From NCBI GenBank assembly GCA_900635465.1, contig LR134135.1:2046001-2110000 (forward strand): a DNA stretch of 64,000 nt, in the 5' to 3' direction. The DNA is from Lelliottia amnigena. GTDB taxonomy: Bacteria > Pseudomonadota > Gammaproteobacteria > Enterobacterales > Enterobacteriaceae. Of the stretch, positions 58,570-64,000 are shown piece by piece. The position numbers were made by a program, and so were the translations under genes. The stretch's first letter is position 1. Every line of letters begins with the position of its first letter. A model generated the notes under the pieces. It had not been told where the DNA came from and ran no database searches. It was given only the letters and a program-made list of their open reading frames with translations.

Positions 58570-58585
58570 GCTAAACCGGTTTAAC
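58570..58585. promoter_or_regulatory. ScrR operator upstream of scrK
   Basis: The palindrome TAAACCGGTTTA (58572-58583) with flanking GC/AC is of LacI-family type and is repeated upstream of scrY. It lies 25 bases before the scrK ATG and should be bound by the sucrose repressor ScrR, whose gene is probably beyond the right edge. Confidence 0.82.
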
Positions 58586-58608
58586 AAATTTAGCTAAAGG
58601 TGAGCATT

Positions 58609-59505
58609 ATGAAGAAAATATGGGTCCTGGGCGATGCGGTTGTCGATTTGTTGCCCGCTGGCGAAGGACGATTGCTGCAATGTCCAGGCGGAGCGCCCGC
58701 CAACGTGGCGGTTGGCGTTGCGCGTTTAGGTGGAGAGAGCGGCTTTATTGGCCGAGTGGGCGACGACCCGTTTGGGCGCTTTATGCGACAAACGCTGATC
58801 GCCGAAAACGTGAACGTGGATTCTCTGTCTTTGGATGCGCAGCACCGTACTTCAACAGTCGTGGTTGAATTGCAACCCGACGGCGAGCGCTCGTTCACCT
58901 TTATGGTTCGCCCGAGTGCCGACCTGTTTTTGTCACCCCAGGATTTACCTGCTTTCCATCAGGGGGAGTGGCTGCACGCCTGTTCCATTGCACTCAGCGC
59001 CGAACCCAGTCGCACCACCACTTTTCAGGCGATGGATGCCGTTAAGGAGGCGGGAGGACTCGTCAGTTTCGATCCCAATATCCGAGCCGATCTCTGGCAG
59101 GACGCCCACGTTTTACGAGAGTGCCTTGATCAGGCGTTACGCAAAGCTGACATGGTTAAGCTGTCGCGAGAAGAGTTAACGTTTCTCACCGGGCAGCTCG
59201 CGGTCGATGAGGGCCTGAGGTTATTAGTGGATCACTATGCGGTGCCAATGGTACTGGTCACCTTGGGTAAAGAGGGCGTTGTCGCCTGGCACAACGGCCA
59301 CCTCACGACTTACAACGCGCCAGTGGTCAACAGCGTGGATACCACCGGTGCGGGCGATGCCTTTGTCGCCGGGATGCTGTATGGCCTGGCGAGCGGAATA
59401 TCCGATTTCCCGACCATCATTGCGCTGGCACAGCGCTGCGGTGCGCTTGCCACGACGGCCAAAGGCGCGATGACCGCGTTACCGTACCGACGCGATCTGG
59501 ATTAA
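58609..59505 (+). CDS. scrK: Fructokinase ScrK
   Basis: A PfkB-family sugar kinase of 298 aa that phosphorylates fructose released from sucrose-6-phosphate. It begins KKIWVLGDAVVDLLPAGEGR. The first PfkB signature is GGAPANVAVGVARLGGESGFIGRVG. The catalytic signature DTTGAGDAFVAGMLYGL holds the anion hole and base Asp. The ATG at 58609 has AAGGTGAG upstream. It is the first scr gene, with its own ScrR operator; scrY follows after 170 bases with further operators. Confidence 0.94.
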   Translation: MKKIWVLGDAVVDLLPAGEGRLLQCPGGAPANVAVGVARLGGESGFIGRVGDDPFGRFMRQTLIAENVNVDSLSLDAQHRTSTVVVELQPDGERSFTFMVRPSADLFLSPQDLPAFHQGEWLHACSIALSAEPSRTTTFQAMDAVKEAGGLVSFDPNIRADLWQDAHVLRECLDQALRKADMVKLSREELTFLTGQLAVDEGLRLLVDHYAVPMVLVTLGKEGVVAWHNGHLTTYNAPVVNSVDTTGAGDAFVAGMLYGLASGISDFPTIIALAQRCGALATTAKGAMTALPYRRDLD

Positions 59506-59559
59506 AAGCGTATTCCGCCTCTGCCTCTCGCACTGAATTGTCGCCCTGGTCACATTTAC

Positions 59560-59571
59560 TAAAACGGTTTA
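59560..59571. promoter_or_regulatory. ScrR operator 1 upstream of scrY
   Basis: TAAAACGGTTTA is a near-palindromic copy of the scr operator, with one mismatch to TAAACCGGTTTA. It is flanked by ACT/GC. Confidence 0.78.
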
Positions 59572-59619
59572 GCAAAAAAAGTTGCCGAAGCAAAATTGAG
59601 CGGTTTAGTATCTCCAGAC

Positions 59620-59631
59620 TAAACCGGTTTA
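59620..59631. promoter_or_regulatory. ScrR operator 2 upstream of scrY
   Basis: A perfect TAAACCGGTTTA palindrome lies 60 bp from operator 1, about six helical turns. A half-site GCGGTTTAG lies between them near 59600. This arrangement could allow cooperative binding or looping over the scrY promoter. Confidence 0.82.
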
Positions 59632-59663
59632 GCAATTTAGCAACTTTTAATAACCTCTTTTAG

Positions 59664-61192
<1,529 letters not shown>

Positions 61193-61259
61193 CCCTTCAC
61201 GCTCCCGCCTGGCGGGGGCGTCACTTACATCATAAAAATACGTTCAGTTAGAGGTGTCT

Positions 61260-62631
61260 ATGGATTTCGATAATATTGCCCGCGCGCTGATTCCGCTGCT
61301 CGGCGGAAAAGAGAACATTGCCAGCGCGGCGCACTGTGCCACGCGTTTACGGCTGGTACTGGTTGATGATGCGCTGGCCGACCAGCAGGCGATCGGCAAA
61401 GTTGAAGGGGTCAAAGGGTGTTTTCGCAACGCGGGGCAAATGCAGATTATTTTCGGCACCGGCGTGGTCAATAAAGTCTACGCGGCTTTCATTCAGGCCG
61501 CGGGCATAGGCGAATCCACAAAGTCTGAAGCCGCCGATATCGCGGCGCGTAAGCTGAATCCGTTCCAGCGTATCGCACGTCTGCTGTCGAATATTTTCGT
61601 GCCGATCATTCCTGCTATCGTCGCATCGGGTCTGTTGATGGGCTTGCTGGGGATGGTAAAAACCTACGGTTGGGTGAATGCCGATAACGCGATCTACATC
61701 ATGCTGGACATGTGCAGTTCGGCGGCGTTTATCATTTTACCGATCCTGATTGGTTTTACCGCCGCCCGTGAATTTGGCGGTAACCCGTATTTGGGCGCGA
61801 CCCTCGGCGGTATTCTGACGCATCCGGCGTTGACCAACGCCTGGGGTGTGGCGTCGGGTTTCCATACCATGGACTTTTTTGGCCTCGAGATTGCCATGAT
61901 CGGTTATCAGGGCACGGTATTCCCGGTGCTGTTAGCCGTGTGGTTTATGAGCCATGTCGAAAAAACAGCTGCGCCGCGTGATCCCGGACGCACTGGATTT
62001 AATCCTCACGCCATTTTTCACCGTCATTATTTCCGGCTTTATTGCATTGCTGATTATTGGTCCGGCGGGGCGCGCACTGGGTGACGGTATCTCGTTCGTA
62101 CTGAGCACGCTGATTGAACATGCCGGTTGGCTGGCAGGGCTGTTATTTGGTGGTCTGTACTCGGTGATTGTCATCACCGGCATCCACCACAGTTTCCACG
62201 CTATCGAAGCGGGATTGCTTGGCAATCCGTCGATTGGCGTTAATTTCCTGCTGCCAATTTGGGCGATGGCGAACGTGGCGCAAGGCGGGGCGTGTCTGGC
62301 GGTGTGGTTTAAAACCAAGGACGCGAAGATCAAAGCGATTACCTTACCGTCCGCATTTTCCGCCATGCTGGGGATCACCGAGGCAGCTATCTTCGGGATT
62401 AACCTTCGCTTTGTGAAGCCGTTTATTGCAGCATTAATTGGTGGTGCAGCGGGCGGTGCGTGGGTGGTTTCGGTACATGTTTATATGACGGCCGTAGGCC
62501 TGACGGCTATTCCAGGCATGGCGATTGTGCAGGCGAACTCGCTGCTGAACTATATCATCGGTATGGTCATTGCCTTTGGCGTCGCCTTTGCGCTGTCTTT
62601 ACTGCTGAAATACAAAACGGACTCTGAATAA
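61260..62631 (+). CDS. scrA: Sucrose-specific PTS enzyme IIBC ScrA (frameshifted)
   Basis: The phosphotransferase permease that imports sucrose as sucrose-6-phosphate; 456 aa after correction, as in Klebsiella. The IIB domain (1-85) has phospho-cysteine Cys26 in SAAHCATRLRL. The IIC domain (~105-455) has FVPIIPAIVASGLLMG, GNPYLGATLGGILTHPAL and TGIHHSFHAIEAGLLG. An extra A in the run 61960-61965 shifts the frame at HVEKQLRRVIPD. There is no IIA domain, so it uses the glucose IIA protein. It overlaps scrB by one base (TAATG). Confidence 0.93.
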
Positions 62632-64000
62632 TGACGACTCCTTCTCGCTGGCCTGCGGTACTGCAGGCCGTCATGAAAGGCCAACCGCAGGCGTTAACTG
62701 ACGATCATTATCCTCACTGGCATCTCGCGCCGGTAACGGGATTGATGAACGACCCCAACGGTTTTATCTGGTTTGCCGGACGTTACCATCTGTTCTATCA
62801 GTGGAACCCGCTGGGCTGCGATCATCGTTATAAATGCTGGGGTCACTGGAGTTCTGCTGATTTAGTGCAATGGCAGCATGAACCGATGGCGCTGATGCCG
62901 GATGAAGAATACGACCGTAACGGCTGCTACTCCGGTAGCGCCGTGGATAATCAGGGCGTTTTGACGTTGTGCTACACCGGCAACGTCAAATTTGATGACG
63001 GCAGTCGTACCGCATGGCAATGCCTGGCAGTGCAAAATGAAGCCGGTAGTTTCGATAAACTGGGTCCAGTTTTGCCGCTGCCGGAAGGCTATACCGGCCA
63101 TGTGCGCGACCCAAAAGTATGGCAGCACGAGGGCAAATGGTACATGGTGCTGGGCGCGCAGGATGTACAAAAGCGCGGCAAAGTTCTGCTGTATCAGTCT
63201 GCTGATTTGCACAGCTGGCAGCCCTGCGGCGAAATCGCAGGCCACGGGGTGAACGGCCTGGCTGATGCCGGTTATATGTGGGAGTGCCCGGACTTATTCG
63301 AGTTGGACGGTACCCACGTATTGATCTGCTGCCCGCAGGGACTGGCGCGCGAGCCGCATCGCTATCGCAATACCTATCCCTCCACCTGGATGAGCGGTGA
63401 TTTTCACTATGACGATGCAAAGTTTGGCCATGGCGCGCTGCACGAACTGGATGCCGGGTTTGAATTTTATGCACCGCAAACGACATTAGCGGCAGATGGC
63501 CGTCGGATCCTGATTGGCTGGATGGGCGTCCCGGATGGTGAAGAGATGCTACAGCCAACCCTCGAACACGGCTGGGTCCATCAGATGACGTGTCCGCGCG
63601 AGCTGCATTTCCGCGATGGGAAGCTGTGGCAAACACCGATTCGGGAACTGCAACAGCTGCGCGAGGAAGAACAAAACTGGCAGGGAAGCGCAGACGCAGC
63701 ACCCGCGCTGGACGCCGGACGTCTTGAGTTCGAGCTTAAAACGGACGCACCGGTAAAAGTGAATTTCGCCAACACGCTGTGGCTCACCCTGGACGAAAAG
63801 GGGATTAGGCTGGAACGAAAAAGCCTTCAACATGATGAAATATTGACACGTTACTGGGATGGAAAGGTCACCTCTCTGCGCGTTTTATGCGACAGCTCCA
63901 GCGTCGAAATTTTCATTAACGAAGGCGAGGGCGTCATGAGCAGCCGCTATTTCCCGGGAAATCCGGCGCAAGTACGCTTCGAAGGTGCGTCTGCCATCAC
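62631..64000 (+). CDS. scrB: Sucrose-6-phosphate hydrolase ScrB (3' end missing)
   Basis: A glycoside hydrolase family 32 enzyme that splits sucrose-6-phosphate into glucose-6-phosphate and fructose. At least 456 aa are present and the frame is open to the window edge; about ten residues are probably missing. The nucleophile is Asp41 in LMNDPNGF, the stabiliser is in RDP (159-161), and the acid/base is Glu218 in WECPDLF. It overlaps the scrA stop by one base, giving tight coupling. scrR would be expected just beyond the window. Confidence 0.94.
   Translation, partial: MTTPSRWPAVLQAVMKGQPQALTDDHYPHWHLAPVTGLMNDPNGFIWFAGRYHLFYQWNPLGCDHRYKCWGHWSSADLVQWQHEPMALMPDEEYDRNGCYSGSAVDNQGVLTLCYTGNVKFDDGSRTAWQCLAVQNEAGSFDKLGPVLPLPEGYTGHVRDPKVWQHEGKWYMVLGAQDVQKRGKVLLYQSADLHSWQPCGEIAGHGVNGLADAGYMWECPDLFELDGTHVLICCPQGLAREPHRYRNTYPSTWMSGDFHYDDAKFGHGALHELDAGFEFYAPQTTLAADGRRILIGWMGVPDGEEMLQPTLEHGWVHQMTCPRELHFRDGKLWQTPIRELQQLREEEQNWQGSADAAPALDAGRLEFELKTDAPVKVNFANTLWLTLDEKGIRLERKSLQHDEILTRYWDGKVTSLRVLCDSSSVEIFINEGEGVMSSRYFPGNPAQVRFEGASAI

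Noticed and set aside
61199..61224. Terminator between scrY and scrA
   Set aside because: A GC-rich imperfect hairpin is present, but no T run follows and scrA must be cotranscribed with scrY. At most it is a stability or attenuation element.

Overview
The window reads as an ordinary chromosomal segment of an Enterobacteriaceae bacterium, probably close to Enterobacter/Lelliottia/Leclercia. That placement is inferred from very close protein matches (from memory) to E. coli genes in E. coli gene order, mixed with genes common in Enterobacter and Klebsiella: the urea transporter urtABCDE, the sucrose scr operon, a periplasmic PQQ dehydrogenase, NAD-type L-lactate dehydrogenase and PhzF. I see no tRNA, rRNA, insertion sequence, prophage or CRISPR array.

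Layout. 1-25.2 kb follows the E. coli ydcI-yncJ block (ydcI, ydcJ, opgD, rimL, ydcK, tehAB, ydcL, ydcO, sutR, rlhA, yncJ). Accessory genes are slotted into it: a PQQ dehydrogenase, an esterase with a LysR regulator, the porin ompN, an aminotransferase plus amino-acid binding protein, a pepT/dppA-like divergent pair, and a DMT exporter with an AraC regulator. 25.2-35.3 kb is accessory: an A+T-rich stretch with an unknown small protein and a possible small RNA, an FtrA-type regulator, a rhodanese, a MetE-like methyltransferase, urtABCDE behind a sigma-54-type promoter, and zinT behind a Zur box. 35.3-58.4 kb is the E. coli ydeE-tam block (ydeE, eamA, marBAR, marC, sotB, ptrR, sad, glsB, yneG, dgcF, uxaB, yneE, tam), in reversed orientation relative to the ydc block. 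It carries PhzF/LDH, a chemoreceptor, two extra diguanylate cyclases and several GNAT acetyltransferases as insertions. 58.4-64 kb is the sucrose operon scrK-scrY-scrA-scrB with ScrR-type operators; scrB runs off the window.

Common themes are scavenging of nitrogen, peptides, sucrose and hexuronate, drug and metabolite efflux (mar regulon, sotB, eamA, ydeE), and c-di-GMP/chemotaxis signalling.

The most important caution is that fifteen genes each carry a single-base insertion or deletion, nearly always in a mononucleotide run. Undoing that one base restores a full-length, conserved protein (or, for the gene cut by the window edge, a continuous frame). This looks like sequencing or assembly error rather than gene decay. 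These genes are reported here over their whole span, with the break located. I did not find a clearly new multi-gene system. The best leads are a candidate small RNA near 26.0 kb, a roughly 140-bp imperfect palindrome between marA and marB, the NtrC/sigma-54 control of urt, and three consecutive diguanylate cyclases with three different sensory modules.
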